From Epiperipatus broadwayi (lineage: Eukaryota > Onychophora > Udeonychophora > Euonychophora > Peripatidae), in contig JAQFVV010012416.1 of the NCBI GenBank assembly GCA_028023455.1, positions 4,569,594-4,633,593 of the forward strand: 64,000 nucleotides of DNA, in the 5' to 3' direction. Position 1 is the first letter of the stretch; the number at the start of each line of letters is the position of its first letter. A model generated the notes under the pieces. That model was not told where the DNA came from and did no database searches. It saw only the letters and a list, made by a program, of their open reading frames with translations. The position numbers and the translations under genes are program-made. Below, one piece after another: positions 1 through 11,850 of this stretch.

Positions 1-560
1 AAACCTCTCCTCCTTATCAACAAGCCACATCCTGATCTATAGGAGAGATTTTGCCAATCTCAACCCACAATGTCAGATATGCTCAACAGCTGATGAAACC
101 ATTACCCATCTTCTACATGACTTCCCATTCTTTAGCCCACTCAGAACTTTCATCCACCAAAAAGTTTCAATAGGCTATAGAAACACATTTTGCATTCAAA
201 ACACCATCAAGATGGGCATATTTTCGACCATTAGAACATCCATTTTCATCACTTTTGCAGTCTGGCTCACAAGGTGCAAATACATCTTTGGACAGGAAAA
301 TAACAAGGTCAGTGACACCTTCATAAAACTATTAAAAAGTACTCATGATAGAGACTGGCTTCTTGCACCAGACTGGATACACACTGAATCCTGGGCTAGC
401 ATAGACCTAGTCTAGTAATAATATGCAACTCAAGTTCTTCAGTTACTGGCATCAGTCTATCCGGCAGAAATTCTAATTAGCAGAAGACCCAAGTCCAAAG
501 ATTGATTTTTCAGGTAATCTTTTTTGATTTTAGTTAATAAAATTCTTTTGAAAAAAAAAA
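1..560 (+). mobile_element. LINE-3 non-LTR retrotransposon, 3' end
   Basis: The first 415 bases encode the C-terminus of a non-LTR reverse transcriptase polyprotein. A cysteine-histidine motif (CQIC, then H and a distal position where C is expected) is followed by a tail ending in WASIDLV at about 412. The layout matches the C-terminus of the longer copy at 31601-33512: a TSH-(I/F)L run before the zinc-finger-like motif, then a WL/WFVRC block. The 3' untranslated part ends in an A-rich run near 550. The element is cut by the window edge, so its 5' extent is unknown. Clade assignment is uncertain. Confidence 0.6.
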
Positions 561-869
561 CAATAAAATTTATAATGAGTTTGACAATGATGGGTGGTAG
601 TAGTCTTTTAGCTTTTTTATGCAACATCACCAAAAAAACGTTGTGATCTTAATATTACTTTACAAGGTGAAAATAAAATTATTTCACAAATGGCTCATAA
701 AGTATTTACATTTGAAGAAAAACTAAATATTTATTTCCAAGAAGTACAAAACCAAATACTACATCATTTTCCAATGTTAACTAAAGCTAAGCAAGATGGT
801 ATTGACATTTTTTTAGAAACCTATATCATCATTTTAAATTATTTAGCTACCTTATCCAGTATATAAGGG
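561..869. other. AT-rich spacer, nothing recognised
   Basis: No coding potential, no repeat family that I recognise and no obvious RNA structure. Confidence 0.4.
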
Positions 870-1290
870 GTCAGAATGACTAACATCAACATGGGTAAGG
901 TGACAACCTTGGCACTAATGTGGGATTTGAACATTTCATCATCAGATTTTCAATGAAATGTACAACTGAAGAATTGTGGGTTGGAGTAGTTTGAAGCCTT
1001 TCCATTAAAGTATGAAGATTGGTTACCTTAATATAAAGCTGATCAATGGTTGTATATATGTGTGGAGATAGTAATCTGGACCAACTGATGGTTGCTGGTT
1101 TAGCATGAAATACATATATTGGTGATTATTTATATTTTCAACATGTGTGTGATCAGGTGGATCAGCAATATGAGATGGCATGGAGAGTTGAGGGTCATGT
1201 AAAAGTCTGAGTTCCACTCCCTTATATAATACATTATATGTGCAGGTGTGTGTAAGCATGTACAGTGTAATAAACTACCTTATTGAAAAA
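870..1290 (+). mobile_element. Hammerhead element B, plus-oriented copy
   Basis: This non-coding repeat shares its order of blocks with copies at 28897-29200, 56110-56345, 56570-56900 and 56930-57410. A left part ends with CCATTAAAGTATGAAGAT. The hammerhead ribozyme block at 1080-1123 follows. Then comes an arm reading ACATGTGTGTGATCA, CAGCAATATGAGATGGCATG and GTCTGAGTTC. The left part extends to about 870, where a block seen at 56.4 and 57.0 kb recurs. No ORF is conserved between copies, so I treat it as a non-autonomous element. Confidence 0.65.
1080..1123 (+). ncRNA. Hammerhead ribozyme motif, type I, B family (decayed)
   Basis: Stem I is ACCAA paired with TTGGT. The core box reads CTGATGG, with the last A replaced by G. 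The stem II hairpin is followed by GAAA, a very short stem III (ATA/TAT) and a predicted cleavage site after AUA. The altered final A of the core and a weaker stem II suggest low or no activity. The layout is otherwise that of the family. Confidence 0.6.
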
Positions 1291-2885
1291 ATTTACAAGC
1301 AAATTTCAAGATATAAGAAATATCAAGAATTGTCTCTTACATATAGAAAATCCTTGGCACTTACAAATAACAACTATTCCACAATTAACTGCATTTGGGC
1401 ATGATTATGTTAGGCTGGTGGATGAATTTCAAATGACATGAATTTGGAGGTCATTTTTAAAGAAAAAGAGAGGGAACGGAGTATATGAAATTTTGGATAT
1501 GAGCACTTGAAAAATATAAAACTGTCAAAAATTATGCATAAATGCTGCTCACATTGTTCGCATCACCATATTTTTGTTAATCATCATATTCAAAAATGAA
1601 ATATGCAAAGAACGTATAAAGCAACAGGCATACTGATGCACATCTTAATGATATATTAAGCATAGCATGTAGTACTTATAAACCTGATTTATCTAAAATT
1701 GTTAAAATTTGTCTCAATATCAAAAATTGCATTCATATTTAAATAAATATTTGGATCAAATAAAGATTTTTATGTTTTATTAACCTGTTAATTATAAGAT
1801 ATACTTCAGGCATTTTTTCATGTGACATCAACAGTTTGCTGACTGCTGGTGTAGCAATTTGTGGCCCGATGCAGCAAACAAATGTTTGTGGCCTAGGGAA
1901 AAAGAATGAGTATGGTTGCTTTAGATTATTCATTATCAACATAAGATGCAGCAGTCAAGAAATTTATCACAGACTAGCACTAGAAAGAGGTATAATCAAA
2001 AGTTAAAAAATATATATAGAATATAATATTTTGCAAGCTTCACTTTTTTGCTTAAAGCGCAGTTTAAATTACTTACTACTCAAAGGTGAAGTAAAAAACT
2101 ATTATTTTATTTCAATTATAGAATATAATTTTAAAGATAAAAATTAGATTTGTTCATGTTATGCCGTTTCCCCGTAGTTCTCTGCCTAAGTTACATTGAA
2201 CAAGAAAAATAATAGAAAAAGAATTGATGATTAAGCTAAGATTTTTGGCAAATACTTTTAAAAAGTATCACAATTGAATAATAGATCTCATTAAAACTCA
2301 TTCTTGAAGCAAGTTGAAATTGTACTATTTTGGTTGTATCATAAGATGATAGTGTTTTAAAAGGCTGACCAGCAGAAAGGTGGATGAATTCAATTATCAC
2401 AATAATGCCTTCGAATTTAAACTGTCTAAAGAACCAAGCAGGTAATAGATTATTTGAGTGAAATGCTATTAAAAATATGTAAAAAGAGAGAGAAGAAGAG
2501 GAAAACAAGAAAAGAGAAAAAGAAAGAAGGGGAAGAAAAGAAAAAAGAAGAGGAAGAAAAAAAAAGAATGTGGAAAAGAAGAACAACGATATAAACAATC
2601 TAATAAATAAATTATGGTCAGATGTAAAAAAAGCAACAACTGTAAATTCTTTTTAAAATATAAAATAAAAATTGTTAATACAATTATACAACAAGTGAAT
2701 ATTTTTGATGAATTTGGTACACCATGGTAATTTCTACCATTGCAGTAAACAATAATATTTAAAAAAACTTTATTTTCTAAACATAAAATAATCAGTGGAA
2801 GTTAGTTGATATATGATTCTATTGTGATTTTTGTATCAAGATTTTAGTATAAAAGTGATGGTATTTAAACCATTTTAAATATCAC
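1291..2885. other. AT-rich region with a purine tract
   Basis: No gene is recognised. From about 2480 to 2590 the plus strand is an almost pure purine run (GAAGAAGAGG-like). It produces a long low-complexity ORF on the minus strand and a lysine/glutamate-rich reading on the plus strand. Neither looks like a real protein. Confidence 0.5.
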
Positions 2886-3157
2886 ATGATTACGATTCCC
2901 TATACATACACAAGCTCCTACAACAAAGGTAAAAAAACTCTCCATACAGTAGTGCCACGCAGTGCAAACCAGAGTCCTCAATGGATGCAAGAAGGTTTGT
3001 GCGTAAAATCCCTATCTAGTGCCTACTCCAGAAGCTAGAAACTAGTCTGGGGATATTGAATGAGTAGGCATTAGATAGAGATTTTGCACACAAACCTTCT
3101 TGCATCCATTGATTACTCTGGTTTGCACTGGGTGGCACTACTGTATGTAGATTTGTT
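2886..3157 (-). mobile_element. Foldback element A, minus orientation
   Basis: Long inverted arms (about 2933-3030 and 3060-3155) contain CTCCATACAGTAGTGCCAC, then AATGGATGCAAGAAGG and its inverse. The loop keeps GAAACTAGTCTGGGG, the 3' half of the hammerhead motif seen complete at 34821-34862, but the CTGATGA box is deleted. Outside the left arm lies a one-sided extension ending in ATCACATGAT, as in other A copies. The element abuts the 5' truncation point of LINE-1. Confidence 0.6.
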
Positions 3158-4511
3158 ATGATAGCGATGACATCAGTTTTATATAAAGTTTTCTCATATA
3201 TGGTAGCTGGAAGAGTTGTAAAATGGATGGAAGAGAATAATAGAGTGGGGGAAATGCAAGGAGGTTTTAGGTCAGATAGGCATATAGGAGATAGTTTGTT
3301 TGTAGTTACACAACTTATGGAGATGAGTAGGTATTCAGGTAGATCGTTATATATGAGTTTTATAGATATAGAGAAAGCATATGATAGAGTAAATAGAAAT
3401 AGGATATGGGTAAGGTTAGCAAATTTGGGAATGGATGAAGCTTTAGTAAATATTATTAAGAAATTATATGAAAATAATTATTATACTTACCAATTAGGGG
3501 ATATAGAATCAGCTAAAGTTAAAAATGGGGTGAGATTAAGGCAAGGATGCCCTATGTCACCTATATTATTTTTGTTATATTTGAGTGAAATGGAGAAAGC
3601 AATAGAAAGACTAGGAAGAGGGATAGAGATACCATTAATAGGTGGCAAGGGAGTATATACTTTGTCGGGTCTTTTTTTTGTGTGGATGATATCTTTTTGT
3701 GTGCAGAAAGAAGAGAAGATATGGAAATTATGTTGAGGACATGTGTAAGGGTGGGTAAAGAGATGGGGATAAATTTAGTGAAGAAAAATCAAATATAATG
3801 ATGGTTAATACTGGGGAAAGAGAAGATGTAGAATTCTTATTGGGGGATATAAAGGTAAGTGTGGTGGATAGATATAGGTATTTGGGAATCATCTTATGTA
3901 ATCAGGAAAATTGCTTGGATGAATGGGAGAAAAAATTGGTAAATGAAGCAAAGAAAAGAAAGGGTTTGATAAAAAAATTAACAATATTTTCATATAATAA
4001 ATATGATGTAGCTAGAATTGTATGGAAGGGAGTTGCAGTAGCAGGGTTAACATATGGTAATGATGCATTATGTGTTAGTAAAAGGGTTTTAGATTATTTA
4101 GAGAAAGTACAAAGGGAAGTAGGAAGAAATGCATTAGATGCAGAGATGTGGACATCAAAGGAGGCTATTCAAGGAGAAATGGAATGGTCAAGTTTTTATA
4201 TGAGAGATGCAAAAAGTAAAATGAAAATGTTTGGAGGTTGCAGTTTACGGCTAGTAAAAGAATAGTCAAAATAGTGTTTAATTGGGTTATGAGTAAAGAG
4301 CAGGTAACAAGATGGGTGAGAAAGGTAATGCGGTATGCAAAAGATTTGGATAAAGAATTTATATCAGTATACTTGTATAAAACGTGGGATGATTGTGTTA
4401 GGAGGATTGTTAAGTGTTATAGTGATAAGGAATGGGATAAAAGAATAGAAGCATTAATAAAAAATATGGAGTTGGAGAGATGGAGAACTAGTATGAAGGG
4501 TAAGAAGAGTT

Positions 4512-4594
<83 letters not shown>

Positions 4595-5085
4595 GTAAAT
4601 GGAACATTGGATGTGAGTTAATTTATAATAATAGTAAGGAAAGTAATTTATTGTTTAAGGCTCGAAAGGGATCTTTAGCAACAAGAGAATATACATGTAA
4701 ATGGAAAACTATGGGTTATTTAGTGTGCAAACTGTGTAAGGAAGGTATAGAAAATATTAGGCATCTGTTGATTGAATGTAAATGCTTGAAAGCAGAAAGG
4801 GTACAGATAATGAAGTTATGGGAGAATAGATATGAACAAAGTGATTATAAAGAAAGTGAGTTATTGTTTTTTATGCTGTATTTGTGGAAAGATAAGGGGG
4901 ATTTAGATATAAAGGCCATAGAGTTGACAAGGATTATGTTGTGGAAATGGGATGGGGCAGAATATGGGAGGACTTAGAGTGGGGAATGAAAAATAGAGTG
5001 GCTAACAGGTTTATCTGGGCATAATTGCTGAGATATTCTTGACTTCGTTTAAGGAGAATCCAAAATACATCACATCACATGATGA
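3158..5085 (+). mobile_element. LINE-1-type family of this window, 5'-truncated non-LTR retrotransposon (pseudogene)
   Basis: My label LINE-1 denotes a family in this window, not mammalian L1. The first ORF (3158-3736, 192 aa) begins inside the fingers region of a non-LTR reverse transcriptase. It holds QGGFRSDRHIGDSL, the palm block FIDIEKAYDRV and RQGCPMSPILF. The reading frame then shifts just before the expected ADD motif, and the expected YADD box is replaced by FVWMISF. Frames at 3798-4265, 4238-4621 and 4651-4977 continue the thumb and C-terminal region. That region includes a zinc-knuckle-like CKLCKEG...H...C block at about 4725-4785. The 3' tail after the stop ends in a CATCACATCACAT run. 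Related C-termini lie at 27663-27995 and 62996-63715. Frameshifts make it inactive. Confidence 0.8.
4514..4591. repeat. TA microsatellite inside LINE-1 coding sequence
   Basis: Two long (TA)n runs are separated by a short TTTC-containing interruption. The LINE-1 copy at 62996 has only a short AATATATATAG at the same codons (SLNIYRNKQN), so the microsatellite expanded from a short TA seed after insertion. Confidence 0.85.
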
Positions 5086-7077
5086 CGTTTATGCAAAATA
5101 AGAGTAGATGAGATTTTCACAGTTATTATAGACTTGCTTACAAAAATATGAATTTGGTAAGATTTATAAAAATGTTTTTATTTTAATTAAATGTAAATAT
5201 GAAGATCTTAATAAATTGAAATACTCATTTACTGTGTTTTGATCTAAGTTGAAGACAAAAACTATATTAAAGATCGCAAAAAACAAATTTTTGCTTATGA
5301 GTCCACGAATACACTTTTAAAATTTTTATTTGCTATATTTTATAAATATACCCTGATTAATTAATATATATAAATTACACACATGACATCTCTCATTAAT
5401 TAGCTTGATATATTTTAACACCTTTGACCAATACTTCTCATAGGTATCTTGGGCAACAAGGCATAATTCTATATCAATTTTCATAATTTTATATCACTAA
5501 TAAATAGACATCAAATACATTGAACATTTTGTTTGATATTCTTTGAAGCTTTTTTTTAAAAAAAAAGTTTATCTTTTCTAATAACATAAGTCCAAACACT
5601 GATAATGTTCTTAAATGACTACTCAATTTGATTCTACTAAAAATAAGAAAAATATGAATATCAATACCATATATTTCAAATGAAAGGTAAAACATCATTC
5701 TTAGATCAAAATTGCATCATATATAAATGATGTAAATTGTGGACGTATAGGGAAATCAAGACGTATATTGAAGAAAAGAATTAAAGAATATTTGCAGTTA
5801 TTAAAAAGAGTAGAAAACAGTTGAAAAAACTAAATAAAATTGTAATGGAAATGATAACATTTCAACATCAGTTTTTTAATGATCATAATAGGTTATGCAT
5901 ATATGGTTTTAATTTTAATTATATTGATGTGAAAATATTACAAATTGAAAGAAACAATAATAAAAGGAAAATAAAGTCAGCTATGTGAATATATAAATGT
6001 AAGCATGACTTAATAAATAAACAGGCTGCAAACATTAAAATTAACGAATTGTGGGAAGGCTAGACTTTGAAAGCATGTTTGAAGATATCTTAAAAAAGAA
6101 TTAACAAAGACTACGAAGCTAGTCGAAAGCGCTTTTAGGTGGATAAAAGTTTTTAAAGTTGTACTTTATATATATATGTTATTGTATTTATTAATATTTA
6201 ATTACAGGATTACATATATATATATATAGTCTATATATTGTTTACAATTCATTAGCAGCAGTATATAGCAATTGGGCTCATGATATATTTCATATTCATT
6301 GCCATAAAAATTATTCATGGTTTTGCATAAATAAAAATAATAATAATGACTTACTATTTCTCTAAAATTAATAAAAAGTTTGAACACGAGATGTGATAGA
6401 CCTGAATACAATCTATGGATCTCTAGAATTTAACTCTACCACTTCTTCAAACTATGCAGGGTATGAATTTGAATTAAATATCTTCATTGAATTTAAAAAT
6501 GGAAAATACAGATGAAAAATTTGAAAGAAATCTCATACACGCTCTATAAGTAAATTACCGAAAATCAATAGATTTAAAAACAGTCATATTTGATATTATC
6601 CGGAACGTAAAGGGTTATGAACTGACTTGATAAAAAATATAACTACTCTTTTTAAATCGATAAAAGAGCATATATTATATTTCATTTATCAAGGAAATAC
6701 TCTGTTTAAAAATACAAAATAAAAAAATTAGATTATCTAACTTAATTTATTATTTTATAAGTATTATTTATAAAAACAAAACAAAACAAAAATCGTACAT
6801 ATCCTTAATAATCAGTAGTAACCAAGAGTTCTGCGTCTATACTTAGGAATCCTAAACTGGATAAATACTGTGTATGCCAAATTTGATATAGTCTCATAAT
6901 CTATAGTTGGTAAGTGATTTAATTTAATTTTGTGTGGATATTAACTGCCAGTCGGGTCATTTAGCTACAGTTTTATATTTAAATCAATATAATTTACGTT
7001 CAGGTCACATTTTGTTTTATAGAATATTTGTTTATATATTTATACATATCAAAAATTTATGCATACTGTATTTATTT
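5086..7077. other. AT-rich region without recognised genes
   Basis: Only short ORFs with AT-driven composition occur here, plus short TA runs near 6170 and 6215. I see no repeat family or RNA gene. Confidence 0.4.
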
Positions 7078-7162
7078 TTTTATCATGTGTCACCGCATCG
7101 GCCGGGAAGCGAACCCGCCAACCCGGGACAACTGCTTGTAAGGCGGCTGTGCAATTGTATTG
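7078..7162 (-). mobile_element. tRNA-derived SINE (T family), truncated
   Basis: The minus strand reads as the 3' two-thirds of the tRNA-like unit found at 22753, 44271 and 58224. It has the anticodon stem-loop GCCTTACAAGCAGTTG, the T arm GCGGGTTCGC and the 3' acceptor strand CCGATGC. The 5' D-arm and acceptor strand are missing. Confidence 0.65.
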
Positions 7163-7189
7163 TTGCAAAATAGTAATCTTAAAAGCATA

Positions 7190-7410
7190 TTGGCCCACTA
7201 TCGACTTGAGATCCGGAGGTTAGTTCGATGATCGATTTCACAGATCTGGTGATTGAACTTCTTATGAACGCCTGAACAAATAAACTCATATGCAATTCTG
7301 CATTGCGGTTTGGCATAATTGGTAGAGATCCCAGGATCGATTCCGGCACTTGGAAATTTGGATCTTAAACTTCTTATAAACTTCCAAGTAATAAAGCCAT
7401 TCGCCTTTTT
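7190..7410 (+). mobile_element. SINE2-type repeats, two adjacent copies
   Basis: Two copies (about 7190-7285 and 7295-7410) share the signature AACTTCTTAT(G/A)AAC followed by an AATAAA-containing tail. Other copies lie at 11240, 17600, 25430 and 42725. The better copies have a tRNA-like box A (GTTAGTAAAGCGTCTGA) and a degenerate box B. Probably a tRNA-derived SINE; family unnamed. Confidence 0.45.
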
Positions 7411-7499
7411 TTCGTTATGAATCAAATAAATAAATAAAAAAAAACAGTTACTAATAATAATGATTATTATTAAAAACAACTAAGAGGTAAAAATGAATT

Positions 7500-8860
7500 T
7501 TTGAATGATTGGAAATACTGTTATCTTTCCATGAAACAATACTCTCTAAACCATGTATATTTATTTATCTTAGTGATGGAAGTGGAATATTCTGGATCCA
7601 AAGGTTTTTAAATCGATTTCCAACTGAGGAAAAGAAAATGAATCTCGTGTACATCAATTAAATATACTATTATGCTCAGTCTAACAATGCAATGTCTAAA
7701 TGTTTATTTGAACTTCTGAGCAACTGGCCACATTGTTAGTGCTATTTAGTCCCATAGTAAAATGATAGACTCAAGAGATCTAAGTTCAGTCATGTGATAT
7801 AATCTCCAAGCAGATATTCTGGTTATTACCACTGACCAATTGATAATTTATTCTCTCTTTCTTTTTTTGTGTGTTAATCCAAACAATGTAAATAAAGTAC
7901 CTTTTTATCTATAAATATTCGTTTTATCATATTTTCCATTGTACAAAACTTTATATTAATTTTAACTCTTTTTATTGCTTATATAAGTCTGTAAATATCC
8001 TGACAATTAAACTTCTGCACTTATATCCAAAGAATAAATAATAACTATAAACATTCCTATAGTGAAATTAAATGTTCTAATACATGGCAGAATCTCTTTA
8101 ATGGCCTCTTGTAGAGGGATAGTTAATGAAAAGCCAATAGTAATCAGTCTTAGTTGGTGAGGAATTGAACAGTTTCCATTCTTTTAACTTCAAGATAAAA
8201 ATAGCTAGATACATTTATCAGCTGAAATTAGGATGACTATGGGTTAATATCTTAATTCATTTTTTTCTTTCCAAAACTGATCAGGGAATACTAATAGGCA
8301 CATACTTCATCTTTCCAGTTTTTAAAAATGTAATGTTTATTACTGTATCATTAATATTCACTTCTTCTGTCCTGGTGTTTCAACCATCTTATAAGGTCTT
8401 TTTCAAAGGAGTATAAAAAATGTATTTATATTTGAAAGACATGTATTTAAATATATATATATTATTATCCATTGTTAACAATATATGATAAGTGAAAATC
8501 AAATAATAAAAAAAAGAAATATACATTAATAATTGAGTAATAAGTATAAAGTTTTTAAAAGAAGATAGAGAACATGGGGTGTATTATGTATTAACAAAAC
8601 TTCTAAGCCTGATTATACCTGGAAAAACTTTTCAAATTGTATTTGAATTCAAGTCACAGATATGTCAGAAATATATAGTGATTTAACTATAGAGTAACTA
8701 AATGAAATATTATCCAGGTACATCCGTGTATAATTTTTTGAAAAAATATATAAATAAATTATATAAAAACCAATATTTCATTTATATCTGTAGCCCATGA
8801 AAATCTTCATTTAGTTTTAGAATGTGTATATAATATCTTATATAGATCCTATTGGTTTAT
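7500..8860. other. AT-rich region without recognised genes
   Basis: No coding, SINE or foldback structure was recognised. Confidence 0.35.
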
Positions 8861-8865
8861 TAGGT

Positions 8866-9094
8866 GAATGAAATACACTCAAGCCAAAACATCAGACAAT
8901 ATTTTTTTTAAAAAAAAATATCGGAAGACTTCTCTCTTTACCTCATTTTCTTATATGGAGGTTTGTCTGAAATATCTGGCCAAAGTAATTCAGACAGATC
9001 CCAAAATGAAAAAATAAATTAAAGAGAGAAGAAGGCCTGCCTTTTCTCTCAAAAATTATTATCTAATGCTTTGGTTGAGAGTATTTCATTAATC
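8866..9094. repeat. Foldback (inverted repeat), about 230 bp
   Basis: The left arm carries GAATGAAATACACTCAAGCC, GACTTCTCTCTTTA and GTTTGTCTGAA. The right arm carries the imperfect inverses TTCAGACAGATC, AAAGAGAGAAGAAGG and GTTGAGAGTATTTCATTA. The arms are about 100 bp with a short centre. No ORF. A MITE-like element; I did not find its target duplication. Confidence 0.6.
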
Positions 9095-9369
9095 TCAACG
9101 TGTTACATAATATTATGCCTTATATTTAAGTATCTTGTACACCCATATTAAAAAAAATAATTTAGTAGAGGGCATTATGAGCTTATCCTTAAAAAAATAG
9201 CTTAAGCAGTACAATACTCAAAGCAGATTTAATTCTCCTCCAAATTTTGACTAGAGAGGTGTGGGTATATTTGAAATTACTCAGTCAGAATATGCTCATA
9301 ACTTTCAATATTATATTATATAGAATAAAAATTTTAAAGATACTAAACACTTTAATCCATAATTTTTTC

Positions 9370-9625
9370 TACAGTACAGGCTTTTTCATATCTGCACTCC
9401 AATATGTAATATATAGGGGTTTGAACTCAGACTTTCACACGACTCTCAACTATCCACGCTAATTCATACTACTGGCACCCTTGATAACACACGTCATTAT
9501 TTATCTTTTCAACATGTGTGTGATCAAGTGTTGATCTTTTCAACATGTGTGTGATCAAGTGTGTCAGCAGTATGAGATAGCGTAGATAGTTGAGGGTCGT
9601 GTAAAAATCTGAGTTTAAACACTTT
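9370..9625. mobile_element. Element B arm duplicated head to head, hammerhead lost
   Basis: The left part reads the B terminal arm inverted (GGGGTTTGAACTCAGA, CTCAACTATCCACG). The right part reads it forward (CAGTATGAGATAGCG, ATAGTTGAGGGTCG, CTGAGTTTAAAC). Between them a roughly 31-bp unit (CTTTTCAACATGTGTGTGAT) is tandemly repeated twice at about 9506-9564. The hammerhead block is absent. Confidence 0.55.
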
Positions 9626-9629
9626 AATG

Positions 9630-10409
9630 TTTTTTTATATTAAACTAATGAGATTATTTTTTCTTTGTAGTCAACCACATCCAATTTTTGTTCATATTTA
9701 AAATATTTATTTTAATGATTAAATGACGTGCGTAGTTTTGATAAATACTTTACGACAAGATATTGTGCTTGTAAAAAAAATAACCACGTACTTTATCACC
9801 ATTAATTCTAAAATTGGAAAAAATAAATAAATCAGTTATGAAATATTTGTGAAATATAATCAATAATGAATTAGAGTAGCTTTTGAATTTAATATTTTAC
9901 GAGGCAATTTCTGAATGGAAGTTTCGTGATCTGAGCTAGATTGTCAGTTTTAGATCAGAATTAATTTATAAGTAAGATCTTTAATAACGTAAACTCTTAT
10001 AACAGATTTACTATATATAATAAATCTCCCATGATTTTAATTATTCCGTCTTCTATGCTTTCGGGGAGAACAATGATTTCAAGTTAATTTTACGCGTTTT
10101 AAACAAAATTTAAACTGCGATATAAATTTTTAAAAGAAGTTTTAAATGTATGATTATTTGATAAGTTCTTTTTAATATTACTGATGGATATTAATATTGA
10201 ACACAAATTCTAATTCAATTTAAGCGCTTTAAAAGAGTTTTAAAGAAGTGATTATTTATTTAATTGTTTAACTGATAAATATTAATATTGAACTCAGGTT
10301 TTAGAAATTGCACATCTGTATAAACGAAGACATGCAGTATATGTAATCTGAATTATAATTTCTATATAATTTTATGAATTGCAATGATAAATAGTTTATT
10401 ATATAGCGC
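9630..10409. other. AT-rich spacer, nothing recognised
   Basis: No coding or structured repeat recognised. It is rich in short TTTTAAA-type words. Confidence 0.35.
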
Positions 10410-10575
10410 TGACTAGATTGTAAAAGACCCAGAAAAAGACCACATGTGAGATGGATGAATGAAATAGAAAGTGTGCAGGGGTGATGTGGAGAAGCTAAAG
10501 ATCGGAGAAGATGGATTGAACTTGGAAAAACCTTCATCCTGCAGTGGATTAATAATGGTTGATGATGATGATGAC
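10410..10575 (+). mobile_element. RTE-like LINE, 3' end fragment
   Basis: It encodes the typical C-terminus of this RTE family: CKRPRKRPHVRWMNEI, then a tryptophan- and arginine-rich block ending in ILQWINNG. It finishes in a (GATGAT)n tail. Severely 5'-truncated. Its tail faces the tail of the minus-strand copy at 10919-11195. Confidence 0.75.
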
Positions 10576-10918
10576 ATGTAATAAAGAGAATGGAAATAAA
10601 ACCTTCGTGTCATACGCTCTTGATGTGAAAGTCTTTTTAATTTTTAGTAAGTAATTCTAGACGTAAACTCGTTAAAATTATCATGTTTTTTTAAACATAA
10701 GAAGCTAGAATTAAAAAAAAAAAAGCAAATAACGGGAATCAATCATTTTATTGTAGTACTTTTTGTCTAAATGCTTGAAATTCTGCTTTTGAGAATAAAA
10801 CTATATGTATATATAATATAAAACAACAACAAAAAATAGTCGATTTTTTAAAAGTGAAATGGTAAGGAAAAACAGCATTTAAATAGCTTAATAAAAAATA
10901 ACTCTTCAACAAGAAACA

Positions 10919-11195
10919 ATGAAATCATCATCATCAACCATTATCAATCCACTGCAGGATGAAGGTCTCTCCAAGTTTAATCCATCTTCTCTAATCTTTA
11001 GATTCTCTTCTTCACATCACCCCTGCATACTTTCTTATTTCATCCATCCATCTCACATGTGGTCTCTTTCTGGGTCTTTTACAATCTCTGGGAATCCAGT
11101 TTACGATTTCAATTGTCCATCTATTATCATCTCTTCTAGCAATATGTCCAGCCCAATTCCACTTCAATCTTTTAATTTTTTCAATGAAATATAAA
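10919..11195 (-). mobile_element. RTE-like LINE, 3' end fragment
   Basis: The minus strand encodes the same C-terminus as the copy at 46070-48265 and ends at an inverted (ATC)n tail at 10925. Blocks in order are an AGHIARRD-type block, CPRKRPHVRWMDE and LQWIDNG. 5'-truncated at about 11195. Confidence 0.75.
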
Positions 11196-11239
11196 ACATT
11201 AATATTGCTAGGTAGTAATGGTTTAGTTAGTTTTATATC

Positions 11240-11345
11240 TATGTTATCCTGTGCGATTTGGCTTTGTTAGTAAAGCGTCTGACTTGGGAGCGGCACCGAA
11301 GTTCTGGCGCTTGACCTTCTTATGAACTTCCGACCACACCATTAG
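11240..11345 (+). mobile_element. SINE2-type tRNA-derived SINE
   Basis: This is the clearest copy of the family. A box A-like GTTAGTAAAGCGTCTGAC is followed by a degraded box B-like CGAAGTTCTGG. The family signature CTTCTTATGAACTTCC comes next, with a TA-rich tail after it. Confidence 0.5.
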
Positions 11346-11689
11346 CGATATATATATATCTTTTTTTATTCTCTAGTAAAATATATTTAAATTTTGTTTT
11401 TTATGACTGGTTTTGGTTGACATGTCTAAAAATATCTTAAGTTGATAGAAAGAAAAAAAAATTTTCAAGGTTTACTCATACACATTTAAATCTCAGATCA
11501 TGAGTATATTAGATATGTTAACTTTTACTTTATGCGACTGTAAAATAATTTTAATAATAACAAAAAACACAATTACATTTTTAAATTGAAAATAATTATA
11601 TGTGCTAAAAAGAATACAAATTCTCTCGAATTCAACACATTGTTGAATTTTATAAATATATTAAACAATCTCCACACCATCGCACATTG

Positions 11690-11850
11690 TTCAAATCATG
11701 TGAATAAAGATATAATAAAAAAACACTTCCAAGACCCATTTCGCACTGGACCAGCACTCATCAGTTGGCCCAAGTCATCATCTCTCATATATATTCTTAT
11801 TATATGCATAGTATTTATCAATAGGAAATTGTTATATTTTGAATTGCGGT
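11690..11850 (-). mobile_element. Hammerhead element B, short subtype (B2)
   Basis: It shares AATAAAGATA(T/C)AATAAAA, the hammerhead block and CATCATCTCTC with the dimer at 24028-24235, so I treat it as the same short subtype. No ORF of credible composition is present. Exact ends are uncertain. Confidence 0.6.
11729..11768 (-). ncRNA. Hammerhead ribozyme motif, type I, B2 subtype (core intact)
   Basis: Read on the minus strand: stem I is CCAA with TTGG. The core is CTGATGA. Stem II is GTGCT with AGTGC around loop GGTCC (two G-U pairs). The box GAAA follows. A minimal stem III (A-U and U-G around GG) leads to a canonical GUC cleavage triplet. All conserved core bases are present. It fits the short-stem-III type I hammerheads described for animal PLEs and small retroelements. 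Confidence 0.75.

Noticed and set aside
2236-2598. 120-aa minus-strand ORF.
   Set aside because: It is a phenylalanine/serine/leucine run from a purine tract on the other strand.
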